Shown: positions 1 through 8,535 of the stretch, in pieces
How positions within the stretch are numbered: position 1 is the stretch's first letter
Layout: each line of letters begins with the position of its first letter
Source: Paenibacillus plantiphilus
GTDB lineage: Bacteria; Bacillota; Bacilli; Paenibacillales; Paenibacillaceae
Direction of reading: 5' to 3'
Length of the DNA: 49,945 nucleotides
Assembly: GCF_927798095.1 (NCBI RefSeq)
Contig: NZ_CAKMMF010000037.1
Coordinates: forward strand, 1 to 49,945
The notes under the pieces: generated by a model
The model's input: the letters and a program-made list of their open reading frames with translations, nothing else
What the model was told of the DNA's origin: nothing
Database searches by the model: none
Program-made: the position numbers and the translations under genes

Positions 1-193
1 TTCTTCGACATGCTAAGCAACTCACGAAGCCAGCCACATAAGGTAAAAAAGCAGCAGTCAGCTCTCGAAAACACATCACCATGTGCTCCACCTCGCCAAA
101 TTACCCATATTTACCCATTTCCCATCGCCTCTTTCACAAAGAAAGTAGAATCTCCCTCATTTGTAAACAGTTAATCGACAGTCTCAAATTCAG

Positions 194-256
194 TGTTACA
201 GCACGGAAAAGTGAAGTGAGGTGCGCCGTAAGCCTGAAAAAACCTCTTACAGATGG
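194..256 (+). repeat. partial copy of the dispersed 113-bp repeat
   Basis: The stretch from GTTACAGCACGGAAAAGTG to CTCTTACAGATGGC matches the second half of the units at 29187-29470 with a few substitutions. It keeps the GCCGTAAG / CTTACAG stem-loop and the GAAAAA loop core. Confidence 0.7.
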
Positions 257-303
257 CAGAAGTGATTGCTGGAGTAAGCGAGCGGTGGTGGGGGCTCTCA
301 TGT

Positions 304-352
304 AAAAAGCTTTCCCTAAGTAGCAGAGCAAGCTACTTAGGGAAAGCTTTTT
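304..352. terminator. strong bidirectional hairpin terminator
   Basis: Perfect inverted repeat: AAAAAGCTTTCCCTAAGTAGC on the left and its exact complement on the right, with a short loop near 325-331. Both ends carry A/T runs, so it can end transcription both ways. On the minus strand it lies about 230 bases past the ABC exporter genes that end at 582. Confidence 0.9.
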
Positions 353-581
353 CGTCTTCTGTACCGCGCATAACTTCCAGTGCGCGGTGTGGTGTTGCGC
401 GGCGGCAGTTCGACCGCATTGTGAGGTTAGCCAGTGACAAGCGGTGACTCTCGCGGTCTTAAAGCAGCTCATTGCGGCGGCCCTTTGCGGCGGCTCCGCG
501 CCTCTTTTTGCCGCCTTATTATCTGGTCGGCGCAACGCTGCCGACCGTTGGATTGCAGCGTTGCAGACAGAACACTTGCCG

Positions 582-2354
582 CTACCCCGCAACCGCCTGG
601 CTTTGCGCGATCAGCAGCGATGGGTATACCTGACCATGAGCGACCAGTTCATCATGCGTGCCCTGCTCGACAACGCGGCCTTCGGCCATGACGAAGATGA
701 GGTCAGCATTGCGGACGGTTGACAGCCGGTGGGCGATAATGATGGTTGTTTTGCCGACGCGCAGCTTGTCCAGCCGTTCCTGCAGTCGCCGTTCTGTCTC
801 CAGATCGAGCGAGGAGGTAGCCTCGTCCAGAATGAGAATTTCTGGTTCGTCCAATAGCGCGCGGGCGAGGGCAAGACGCTGCTTCTGACCGCCGGACAGT
901 TGGACACCGCGTTCCCCGATCTCTTCCTGGAATGTATTGGGCAGTCTGGAGATGTCCTCATACAGCTGCGCGGAGCGGCAGGCTTCCTCAATGGCAGCTT
1001 CGCCGATCCCATCGCGGCCGAAGGTCAGATTGGTGCTCAGCGTATCTGCCATCATATAAGGGTCCTGGAATACGATGCGAACGCGCCGATTCCAATCTTC
1101 CACGCGAATATCCTTGAGCGGCTTGCCATTCACGATAATCTGTCCGGCTGTCGGGTCGTAGAATCGGACGAGCAGCTGGGCAATAGTCGATTTGCCGCCA
1201 CCGCTCGCGCCGACGAAAGCAACCTTCAGCCCCGACGGAATCTCGAAGCTGACATTCTGCAATACCTTTCGATCATTCGATGAATATGCGAATTCGACAC
1301 CATGGAATGCAATGCTCTCCACAGGCTCAGGTTCGGGCAGGGGCAATGTGCCGGGATCAACCTGCTCTTCATTCATGAGCAACTCCATGCGGTCGATATT
1401 GGCCAGCATGCCGGACACGTCCATAATATAGCGGAACAATCGCTGGAACGATTCCATCAATTGATTCGTGAATTGGAACACAATGACGAAAGCTCCCAAC
1501 GTCAGGCTGCCTGTGAAGAGCTGATAGCCTCCAAAGCCGAGAATGGCGAGCGTTATTACCCAGCGAAGCGGATCGACAAACAGCGTCTGTTTGTTGATCT
1601 CCTTGGCTTCCCGCATGACAGAGTTGAAGTAATTTTTATATAGCAGCTGATAGATTGCCGCTTCCCATGCGGTTCGATGGTAGGCGATCGTTTCCCTTGT
1701 CGCTGAGATGCTCTCTTCGAGATGGACGGATAATTTGGTGCGATTGTCTTCAACTTCACGATGAACAACCTTAATCCGCTTGGCAAAATAATTCGAGCCG
1801 ACAATATAGACGACGCTGAACACAGTTACCGCCAGCAGCAGCATCGGACTATGCCAGCCAACAATCCCCATCAGCAGCGAGACATGCAGCAGACGCTGGA
1901 TGCCGTTCGGCGAATGATAGCCGATCATGCTGCCGCCCTTGTGCAGGTCCTCCGTAATGTATTGCACATAACGCGCGGTCCGCTCATTTTGTACCCGAGA
2001 CATCGGAATTCGGAAGAAGCGGCGAAGCATGCGAATCAACAGAATGTCATCCATCACATACTCGTTGTACACATATCTGTAAGCCGCGATCGTGAAGAAT
2101 GCCGAGCTCAATAGAAACGTGAGGCCGAACCAGAGCAGATAAGTCGGGAGCATGTGATACTTTCCCTGTATGAAGACATCGTCGATAATGTACTTCTGCA
2201 AGTACGTTGATGCGATGCCAGAGCCTGTCTCAATTAGCATAAAAAGAATAGCAATGATGAACCCGCCGCGTATTGTGGCGATTTGGGCCCAAATCCATTT
2301 AAGATAGAACAATGGCTTCACCTCCAGCGGGGACGGCGGCTTGCGTGGTGTCAT
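582..2354 (-). CDS. ABC exporter half-transporter (ATPase fused to membrane domain), subunit 2
   Basis: 590 residues: an N-terminal six-helix type-I exporter membrane domain, then a nucleotide-binding domain with Walker A GASGGGKST, signature LSGGQKQR and Walker B/catalytic Glu in LILDEATS. It overlaps the upstream gene, which ends at 2299, by 56 bases and shares its strand, so the two probably form a heterodimeric MDR/lipid-A-type exporter such as BmrCD. Both subunits appear to keep the catalytic glutamate, so a degenerate ATP site is not evident. The ATG at 2354 has a GGAGAG ribosome site about 9 bases upstream inside the preceding gene. The substrate cannot be told from sequence. Confidence 0.9.
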   Translation of the reverse strand: MTPRKPPSPLEVKPLFYLKWIWAQIATIRGGFIIAILFMLIETGSGIASTYLQKYIIDDVFIQGKYHMLPTYLLWFGLTFLLSSAFFTIAAYRYVYNEYVMDDILLIRMLRRFFRIPMSRVQNERTARYVQYITEDLHKGGSMIGYHSPNGIQRLLHVSLLMGIVGWHSPMLLLAVTVFSVVYIVGSNYFAKRIKVVHREVEDNRTKLSVHLEESISATRETIAYHRTAWEAAIYQLLYKNYFNSVMREAKEINKQTLFVDPLRWVITLAILGFGGYQLFTGSLTLGAFVIVFQFTNQLMESFQRLFRYIMDVSGMLANIDRMELLMNEEQVDPGTLPLPEPEPVESIAFHGVEFAYSSNDRKVLQNVSFEIPSGLKVAFVGASGGGKSTIAQLLVRFYDPTAGQIIVNGKPLKDIRVEDWNRRVRIVFQDPYMMADTLSTNLTFGRDGIGEAAIEEACRSAQLYEDISRLPNTFQEEIGERGVQLSGGQKQRLALARALLDEPEILILDEATSSLDLETERRLQERLDKLRVGKTTIIIAHRLSTVRNADLIFVMAEGRVVEQGTHDELVAHGQVYPSLLIAQSQAVAG

Positions 2355-4107
2355 CCGTCCGCTTCTCTCCGGCGGCCAATTGATAGAAGAGGCCGCGCTG
2401 CTCGATCAATTCATCATAGGAGCCCTGCTCTGCAATTACGCCGCCGTCGAGAACGACGATTCGGTCGTAATCCTTGACGGTGCTGAGCCTATGCGCAACG
2501 GCGATGGTTGTGCGGCCTGTCAGCAGCTGCTGAAGCGCATCAAGAACAACGTTTTCGCTCACATTATCTAGCGCGGAGGTCGCTTCATCCAGAAGCAATA
2601 TTTTAGGATTCTTGATCATCATGCGAGCGATGGCGATCCGCTGCTTCTGTCCGCCGGACAGCTTCATGCCGCGCTCTCCAACCATGGTGTCGTAACCATC
2701 CGACAGCTCGGTAATGAAGGTATGCGCATGAGCGGCTTTCGCTGCCGCCTCAATCTCCTCGTCGGAGGCCTCGGGATTGCCGAAGCGGATATTTTCACGG
2801 ACCGTGTTGCCGAATAAGTAAGTGTCCTGAAACACATAGCCGATTGAGCCGCGCAGATCATTGAACGAAAGGCGTTGAAGCGGGATGCCGTCAAGACGGA
2901 TCTCGCCTGCTGTCGGATCATAGAAGCGGTCGAGCAGCTTCAATAGCGTGGATTTGCCGTTGCCGCTCGTCCCAACGATTGCGACACGTTCGCCTGCACG
3001 GATATCCATTGTAATTCCTTTTAGCACTGGCGGGCGGTCAGGGTAAGCGAATTGTACGTTGTCAAAGGAAAGCGCGCCTTTTATCCGTTCCAGCCTTGCT
3101 GGCTGAGCAGGCTCTTCCAGCATTGGGACTGTGTGAACAAGATCATACAGCAGGGATACTTCCTGAAGCATCATATTCTGCTCAATGAACTGTGAGATCA
3201 AATAGGACAAGCGGAACATGAAGATGCCATACACGAGAAGGAAGGCGATGAACTGACCGACTGTCATCCAGCCCCACTGGATAAGGAAGTAGCCGAGAAC
3301 GAAGATGCTGACTGTTCCAATTTGGAAAAGAAAGCTGCGCAGGCTCCACCGAAAGTGACCGATAAACACCCAGGAGAGTGTCGTGCGCGTGACATTCTTG
3401 AACAAGCCGCGATTGCGGCTGATATCCCATTCCTCGGAACCGAATGCACGGAATTCCCGCGCACCGGATACGCTTTCATAGACCTTTTTGTCGAAGGACG
3501 TGCGATCCTCAGCCATCTTGCGGGATAATCGGGAGAACTTGCGATCCAGCCTGGGACCGAAAAAATAGTAGGTAGCGAAGCAGGGAAGAATGATGAGAGA
3601 CAGCAGCGCAGATTGATAGAGCAGCAGGCAGGCTGCCGCGACAAGGAACAAGCATAGCTGGACAATCTCTGGAAAGAATCGCTTGAATACAAGCTCAGCA
3701 GACTGGACCTTGTGATTCAACAGCGAGAGCGTCTCGCCTACCGGGCGTTGCTCGTAATAGGAGAAGCCGAGCTTGCGCAGATGGAGCAGCGCATTGTACT
3801 GCAGGTCGCGGGCAGCGCTTGCGCTCACCTTGCTCTGCAGTATATTTCTCGTTAAGCTGCAGACAAGAATAACTAGGAAAGCAGCTGTCAGCATTCCGAG
3901 AATCTGATAGAATCCAAGCTTGTCCTGTTCCGGTATGACTTTGTCGATCAATCGTTGGATCAGGAACGGGGAGAGCAGCTCGCCTGCGGCTGCAATTAAC
4001 CCGCAGCAGATAATGACAGCCATTTTGCCACGATACGGCCGGAGATGGCTGACAACCCACTTATAGGTTGCCCAACTATTGGTGGACGGTTTTGACTCGG
4101 TACTCAT
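2299..4107 (-). CDS. ABC exporter half-transporter, subunit 1
   Basis: 602 residues from the ATG at 4107, chosen because GGGGTGA lies 8 bases upstream; a GTG four codons earlier is less well placed. Hydrophobic membrane domain roughly residues 20-310, then an ATPase domain with GTSGNGKST, LSGGQKQR and LLLDEATSAL. It is the first gene of a two-gene minus-strand operon and likely pairs with the downstream half-transporter. The upstream region has a promoter-like element with a perfect dyad between the hexamers (4185-4202), which suggests a repressor. No regulator gene is adjacent. Drug or peptide export is a family-level guess. Confidence 0.9.
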   Translation of the reverse strand: MSTESKPSTNSWATYKWVVSHLRPYRGKMAVIICCGLIAAAGELLSPFLIQRLIDKVIPEQDKLGFYQILGMLTAAFLVILVCSLTRNILQSKVSASAARDLQYNALLHLRKLGFSYYEQRPVGETLSLLNHKVQSAELVFKRFFPEIVQLCLFLVAAACLLLYQSALLSLIILPCFATYYFFGPRLDRKFSRLSRKMAEDRTSFDKKVYESVSGAREFRAFGSEEWDISRNRGLFKNVTRTTLSWVFIGHFRWSLRSFLFQIGTVSIFVLGYFLIQWGWMTVGQFIAFLLVYGIFMFRLSYLISQFIEQNMMLQEVSLLYDLVHTVPMLEEPAQPARLERIKGALSFDNVQFAYPDRPPVLKGITMDIRAGERVAIVGTSGNGKSTLLKLLDRFYDPTAGEIRLDGIPLQRLSFNDLRGSIGYVFQDTYLFGNTVRENIRFGNPEASDEEIEAAAKAAHAHTFITELSDGYDTMVGERGMKLSGGQKQRIAIARMMIKNPKILLLDEATSALDNVSENVVLDALQQLLTGRTTIAVAHRLSTVKDYDRIVVLDGGVIAEQGSYDELIEQRGLFYQLAAGEKRTDDTTQAAVPAGGEAIVLS

Positions 4108-4177
4108 ACTGCGATTCACCCCGAATGATGTAAGTTAAGATAAGCTGCTAAAGGGACATGCCGCTCATTTTTTTAAA

Positions 4178-4208
4178 ATTATAACATAATAGAGTTATTA
4201 TGGGTAAA
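4178..4208 (-). promoter_or_regulatory. putative promoter and operator of the ABC exporter operon
   Basis: Minus-strand -10 TATAAT (4183-4178) with a weak -35 (TTTACC, 4208-4203) 19 bases away. Between them is the perfect dyad CATAATA-GAGT-TATTATG at 4185-4202. A repressor bound there would block RNA polymerase. The regulator is not identified. Confidence 0.5.
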
Positions 4209-4348
4209 TAATATATGAGAGGGATCAATGCTCTCATTTGGTATATTTAGCAACAGGATATCAGCATTGTGATAAATCTCATACCGATTGTCGTCCATCT
4301 GGGATAGAATGTAGATATGCTGCAACAGTGGAGAAGGAGATGGTGATC

Positions 4349-4762
4349 ATGGAGAAGACGCGTACATTTATTATGGTGAAGCCCGACGGCGTGCATCGGG
4401 GACTGGTTGGCGATATTGTCAGACGTTTCGAGCATCGGGGATTTCGATTGGTGGAAGCTAAGATTATGCGTGTGGACAGAGCATTGGCGGAACGCCACTA
4501 TTCCCAGCATGTTGGGAAGCCATTCTTCGATGAGTTGGCGGATTACATAACGTCCGGTTCTGTATTCGCGATGATTCTGGAAGGGGACAACGCAGTCGCG
4601 ATCGCCAGAAGCATGATCGGCGCGACCAATCCGGCTGTGGCGACATCAGGAACAATTCGCGGCGACTATGCCACTTCTGTTGAATTCAATGTGATCCACG
4701 GCTCCGACTCTCCTGAGAGCGTAGAGCGCGAGATCGGGCTGTTCTTCGGAACGCAGGACTAG
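4349..4762 (+). CDS. ndk: nucleoside diphosphate kinase
   Basis: 137 residues. Transfers the gamma phosphate between nucleoside triphosphates and diphosphates through a phosphohistidine. Seen: MVKPDGV (residues 9-15, Lys11), the TSGSVFAM stretch, GTIRGDY and the active-site NVIHGSDS with His117. The start is the ATG at 4349, nine bases after GGAGAAGGAG; the ATG at 4340 directly abuts that site. The protein stops shortly after [10 protein letters not shown], about 10 residues short of the usual bacillar length (near 148), so the C-terminal tail is missing, but all catalytic residues remain. It stands alone and is closed by a hairpin. Confidence 0.95.
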   Translation: MEKTRTFIMVKPDGVHRGLVGDIVRRFEHRGFRLVEAKIMRVDRALAERHYSQHVGKPFFDELADYITSGSVFAMILEGDNAVAIARSMIGATNPAVATSGTIRGDYATSVEFNVIHGSDSPESVEREIGLFFGTQD

Positions 4763-4771
4763 ATTTAAGGT

Positions 4772-4820
4772 GATCGGCATAAGCCTGCCATTGTTCGAAT
4801 GGCGGAGATTTATGCCGATT
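4772..4820 (+). terminator. hairpin after ndk
   Basis: ATCGGCATAA pairs with TTATGCCGAT, with an inner GCCATT/AATGGC stem. Only a weak T stretch follows (ATTATTTG), so efficiency is uncertain. Confidence 0.55.
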
Positions 4821-4835
4821 ATTTGTGTCACGAAG

Positions 4836-5381
4836 TTAGTCGAAATAATGTTCACTTTGCAAGTATGAAAGCACATCATCTGATCCAAAACTTTTCTTGT
4901 TTTTTCCGGCTAGTGCATGGACATACATTAAAATTTGATTATTGATATCAAAATAACTTGTCGTTACTTGAAATTCATCTGTTTGGGCAGGTGAACGGTT
5001 AATTTTCTTATTTACGTAAGCTGCCAAAAAGATATGTTTTTCAGTAAATGATTCTCCGTTCGAGGTTTTCATTATTGGTAAAGATATAACTACTAAATCT
5101 TTTGGAGTAGGGTCTGTTTTTATAGACAGTAAATTTTTATTGACGTTGTAGCCAAAAAAGTTATCTTCAAGTCCAAGCAACGCTATTTTTTTTCGATTGG
5201 CAGCTAGTAAAACTGTGGTAGAATGTTTGGAGTCAGTAGAATATTCTTCCTCAACCAACACTTCATTTTCTTTGAATCCATGATTTTGGATGATAGAAGA
5301 GAAATTCATTTTAGACGTAAATACAAACACACCACCTATGGAAAGAATAATAACAATCCCAATTATATACCTGATTTTCAT
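4836..5381 (-). CDS. orphan single-pass membrane protein
   Basis: 181 residues, function not recognised. The N-terminus has one hydrophobic segment (about residues 3-22, IIGIVIILSIGGVFVF), so it is likely membrane-anchored with a mostly outside domain rich in Lys, Asn and Ser. The ATG at 5381 is preferred because GGGAGG lies six bases before it. Base composition is clearly more AT-rich than the neighbours, a possible sign of acquisition. It converges on ndk, its stop lying about 70 bases from that gene's stop. No partner gene is evident. Confidence 0.75.
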   Translation of the reverse strand: MKIRYIIGIVIILSIGGVFVFTSKMNFSSIIQNHGFKENEVLVEEEYSTDSKHSTTVLLAANRKKIALLGLEDNFFGYNVNKNLLSIKTDPTPKDLVVISLPIMKTSNGESFTEKHIFLAAYVNKKINRSPAQTDEFQVTTSYFDINNQILMYVHALAGKNKKSFGSDDVLSYLQSEHYFD

Positions 5382-5540
5382 TGTCATCCTCCCATGCTTA
5401 GAAATGTTTGCGTTCCATTCCTCTCCTTATGTAACTACCAAAAAAACCAACTTTACCATAGAAAAATATTATTTACAAAACTGGTTATTTTTATCGATAT
5501 AGATAAAGTATGAGCGGCATAAAGATGGTGGTGAAATTAG

Positions 5541-5587
5541 CGGCATACTCGCACTCCAAAAATGGTGGAGCGATTGCCGTTTTTTTG
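5541..5587 (+). terminator. terminator-like hairpin with T7 tail
   Basis: CGGCATACTCGCACTCC pairs imperfectly with GGAGCGATTGCCG across an AAAAATGGT loop, and seven T follow. No plus-strand gene lies just upstream, so it may end a short untranslated transcript. Confidence 0.6.
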
Positions 5588-5670
5588 TTTGCCTACATCA
5601 AGGTATGTATGCAGAACGGAATGAATTGACTATCATCACCGCTGTTACTAAGGGAGAAGCGACGGGGAAA

Positions 5671-5686
5671 TGTGATATTTCTCACC
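5671..5686. promoter_or_regulatory. FNR/CRP-type palindrome, distal
   Basis: TGTGA-TATTTC-TCACC matches the TGTGA-N6-TCAC FNR consensus. It is centred 162 bases upstream of the second site. No good -10 lies about 30 bases downstream, so it may be auxiliary. Confidence 0.6.
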
Positions 5687-5832
5687 TCAAATATAGGGAG
5701 GTTGGCGCTGGAATTTCAGTGAATCCCCTGATAACAACGGAGACGTTTTGCAGGTAAGATGAAGGTAGTAAGTGACTTGCCTGATGGGATTGATGCTCTC
5801 TCGTTATTATGAACCGGAGATGCTGCATGACA

Positions 5833-5883
5833 TGTGATAATAATCACCGCCATCCCATTGCGCTGTGGAGTATGCTAACCATA
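5833..5883 (+). promoter_or_regulatory. FNR-type class II promoter of the nir operon
   Basis: TGTGA-TAATAA-TCACC at 5833-5848 (centre 5840.5). A -10-like TATGCT sits at 5871-5876, giving a start near 5882, so the palindrome is centred about 41.5 bases upstream, typical of class II activation by FNR. No good -35 hexamer is present, as expected for an activated promoter. Confidence 0.75.
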
Positions 5884-5917
5884 CTACAATTAAGGAACGA
5901 CATTGGAGGGAATAACG

Positions 5918-8356
5918 ATGACTGCTAATAAAGAGAAGCTGGTCCTTATCGGCAACGGGATGGCGGGAATAAATACGATTGAGCAAATATTGAAATTGGC
6001 TCCTTCACGCTATGAGATTACGGTATTCGGCGGAGAGCCCTACCCCAACTATAACCGAATTATGCTCTCCTATGTATTAGAGGGCAGTAAAACGATTGAT
6101 GATATCATTCTGAACAGCTGGGAATGGTATAAGGATAACAAGATTACGCTGCACACGGGAACGAATGTGACGCACATCGATACAGCGGCAAAGACAGTGA
6201 CGACGGATAAAGGCACCATAGTTCCCTACGATCAGCTGATTATCGCGACAGGCTCCAATCCAATTCTGCTGCCGATTCCCGGCAAGGACATGGAGGGCGT
6301 AATCGGATTTCGTGATATCGGGGATTGCAGCACGATGATGGATGCAGCCAAGCAGTATAAGAAGGCTGCAGTCATCGGCGGGGGGCTGCTCGGTCTTGAA
6401 GCAGCCAAAGGCTTGGTCAATCTTGGCATGGAAGCAACGGTTGTTCACCTGATGCCGGATTTGATGGAGCGTCAACTGGACCCGATTGCGTCCACTATGC
6501 TGAAAGCGGAGCTGGAGCGCCAAGGCTTGAAGTTTCTGATGGAGAAGGGAACGAGCGAGATCTATGGCGGCGCTCGGGCGGAAGGGCTGCGTTTCACGGA
6601 CGGCACAGAGCTGGAAGCGGACCTGGTCGTGATGGCGGTTGGTATTCGTCCGAACACGGCGGTTGCAGATGGCAGTGGAATTGAAGTCAATCGGGGTATC
6701 CTCGTCGATGATTTCATGCGGACATCTGCTCCGGACGTATATGCTGTTGGCGAATGCAATGAGCATCGCGGCGTCTGCTACGGACTGGTCGCACCCCTGT
6801 TCGAGCAGGGACAGATTCTGGCAAAGCATATAACAGGCACAGCAACTTTGCCTTATGAGGGCTCGATGATGTCCACGAAGCTGAAAATTTCCGGCGTTGA
6901 TGTTTTCTCGGCGGGAGCGTTCATGGACAGCAAGGAGTTTACTGTTATCCGCAAGCAGGATGAATGGAAGCGGACGTACAAGAAGCTGGTCCTTCAGGAG
7001 GGGAAAATCGTCGGCGGGGTACTGTTCGGAGATGTGGCGGATTCGGCAATGATCCAGCAATGGATCAGAAGCGAAACGGTAATGACCGAGGAGCTGTACG
7101 CTGAATTTATGGGTACGGCAGCCGCATCGGCCAAATCACCGCTGGAACGCATTGCCGCCATGCCGGAAGAGGAAATTGTGTGCGGCTGCAACGGCGTCTC
7201 CAAGGGTGCCATCATGAATGCCATCAACGAGCAAGGACTAACTACGGTAGACGAAATCAAAGCATGCACCGGCGCCGGCCGTTCATGCGGCGGTTGCATT
7301 CCGACGGTCGGAAGCATTCTGGAATATGTGCTGGGAGACAAATATTCGGCTGCTGCGGCGAAGAAGGCCGGTATATGCGGCTGTACGACACTGAACAGGG
7401 ACGAGATTGTGGCCGCGATCCGCGAGAAAAGGCTGACGACAATCCGTGAAGTGATGCATGTGCTGGAATGGAGCAACACGGAAGGCTGCTCCAAGTGCCG
7501 CCCGGCCATCAACTACTACCTGGGCATGGCATGGCCGCAGGAGCATGAGGACGAGAAGGACTCCCGCTTCGTCAATGAAAGGTTGAATGCGAACATTCAA
7601 AAGGATGGCACCTATACGGTTATCCCACGGATGTACGGCGGTGTTACAACACCTCAGGAGCTGCAGCGCATCGCGGAGGTTGCCGTCAAATACAATGTCG
7701 GCATGGTCAAAGTAACCGGAGGCCAGCGGCTGGATCTGGTAGGCGTGAAGAAGGAGGATCTGCCCGATGTATGGGCAGCACTCGATATGCCGTCCGGCTA
7801 TGGCTACGCCAAGGCGCTTCGCACGGTGAAAACCTGCGTGGGCTCGCTGTATTGCCGCTTCGGAACACAGGATTCGGTGAATATGGGCATCGAGCTTGAG
7901 CGGATGTTCGAACGATTGGATATGCCGGCAAAATTGAAGATGGCGGTTAATGGCTGTCCGCGCAATTGTGCGGAATCGTGTACGAAGGACGTTGGCTTCG
8001 TCGGCAATGATGGAGGCTGGGAAATCTATGTTGGCGGCAATGGCGGAATTAAGCCGCGGATCGCGGACCTGCTCTGCAAAGTGAAAACGGATGAAGAGCT
8101 GAAGGAGATGACGGGAGCCTTCCTCCAATACTACCGGGAGAACGCCAAATATTTGGAGCGTACCTCGGATTGGGTAGAGCGAGTCGGCATGGAGCAAATC
8201 ATTCAAACGGTTGTCGAGGATGAGAAGAGCCGCCGAGCGCTGAATGAACGAATCGGCATTGCGCTGGCTGGCTTGAAGGATCCATGGAGCGAGGTTATCG
8301 CCGATACGGAAATTCGCGAGAAAGTGTACGGGAATGTGGGCAAGTTGAACGGATGA
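5918..8356 (+). CDS. nirB: NAD(P)H-dependent nitrite reductase, large subunit
   Basis: 812 residues; reduces nitrite to ammonium in the cytoplasm. Domains in order: FAD-binding GNGMAG (12-17), NAD-binding VIGGGLLGLEAA (near 151), first BFD-type [2Fe-2S] domain (CGCNGVSKG near 421 to CGGC near 460), a second Cys-rich BFD-like segment (CGCTTLNRD near 486 to EGCSKCRP), then the sulfite/nitrite reductase siroheme-[4Fe-4S] part (TCVGSLYCRFG near 638, NGCPRNCAES near 680). The ATG at 5918 follows GGAGGG by seven bases; a TTG at 5903 is less likely. It is the first gene of the FNR-controlled operon, supporting a role in dissimilation or ammonification. Confidence 0.97.
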   Translation: MTANKEKLVLIGNGMAGINTIEQILKLAPSRYEITVFGGEPYPNYNRIMLSYVLEGSKTIDDIILNSWEWYKDNKITLHTGTNVTHIDTAAKTVTTDKGTIVPYDQLIIATGSNPILLPIPGKDMEGVIGFRDIGDCSTMMDAAKQYKKAAVIGGGLLGLEAAKGLVNLGMEATVVHLMPDLMERQLDPIASTMLKAELERQGLKFLMEKGTSEIYGGARAEGLRFTDGTELEADLVVMAVGIRPNTAVADGSGIEVNRGILVDDFMRTSAPDVYAVGECNEHRGVCYGLVAPLFEQGQILAKHITGTATLPYEGSMMSTKLKISGVDVFSAGAFMDSKEFTVIRKQDEWKRTYKKLVLQEGKIVGGVLFGDVADSAMIQQWIRSETVMTEELYAEFMGTAAASAKSPLERIAAMPEEEIVCGCNGVSKGAIMNAINEQGLTTVDEIKACTGAGRSCGGCIPTVGSILEYVLGDKYSAAAAKKAGICGCTTLNRDEIVAAIREKRLTTIREVMHVLEWSNTEGCSKCRPAINYYLGMAWPQEHEDEKDSRFVNERLNANIQKDGTYTVIPRMYGGVTTPQELQRIAEVAVKYNVGMVKVTGGQRLDLVGVKKEDLPDVWAALDMPSGYGYAKALRTVKTCVGSLYCRFGTQDSVNMGIELERMFERLDMPAKLKMAVNGCPRNCAESCTKDVGFVGNDGGWEIYVGGNGGIKPRIADLLCKVKTDEELKEMTGAFLQYYRENAKYLERTSDWVERVGMEQIIQTVVEDEKSRRALNERIGIALAGLKDPWSEVIADTEIREKVYGNVGKLNG

Positions 8357-8365
8357 AATGAACTA

Positions 8366-8508
8366 GCGGGCCGCGGGGCAGGGGGAATGTTCTTACGATC
8401 GCTGTTGTTCCCGGAATTTATTGAATTTATTTTACCAACGGTAAAATTCCGGGAACAAAGGCGAACGCTAACGCTTCTCCAGAATCATTTCCCCCCGCCC
8501 CGCTCCGC
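8366..8508. repeat. 143-bp imperfect inverted repeat (MITE-like or attenuator-like)
   Basis: The left arm starts GCGGGCCGCGGGGCAGGGGG and the right arm is the near-complement, ending CCCCCCGCCCCGCTCCGC. The inner stem GTTCCCGGAA (8407-8416) / TTCCGGGAAC (8447-8456) is perfect and encloses a second stem TTTTACC-AAC-GGTAAAA. No T-run follows, so it is not a classic terminator. It could stabilise or process the nir mRNA, or be a miniature element. Confidence 0.7.
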
Positions 8509-8535
8509 TGTTCTTTATCAAGTTCAACTTATCTA

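Larger units (their letters stand above)
1..581. other. gene-free left edge with repeat remnants
   Basis: I see no convincing gene here. The open frames are short, overlap on both strands and lack good ribosome sites. The stretch holds one degenerate copy of the dispersed 113-bp repeat (about 194-256), a perfect hairpin (304-352) and, near 385-435, a segment resembling the GCAGTTCGACCGCA repeats seen around 12.42-12.48 kb. Confidence 0.6.
5382..5917. other. intergenic region upstream of nirB
   Basis: About 540 bases without a gene. It contains a perfect 18-base dyad (5490-5507), a terminator-like hairpin (5541-5587), two FNR-type palindromes (5671-5686 and 5833-5848) and the nirB promoter. 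I see no credible open frame. Confidence 0.7.

Noticed and set aside
134..592. 152-codon minus-strand frame at the left edge
   Set aside because: It runs through the repeat copy and the terminator hairpin, which is incompatible with a real gene.
6077..7060. 327-codon open frame on the minus strand opposite nirB
   Set aside because: It lies entirely antisense to a well-supported gene, has no ribosome site and gives a Cys/His/Arg-rich product without domain features. It is a shadow of codon bias.
7283..8206. 307-codon minus-strand frame opposite nirB
   Set aside because: Antisense to the siroheme region of nirB; no start context or recognisable protein.
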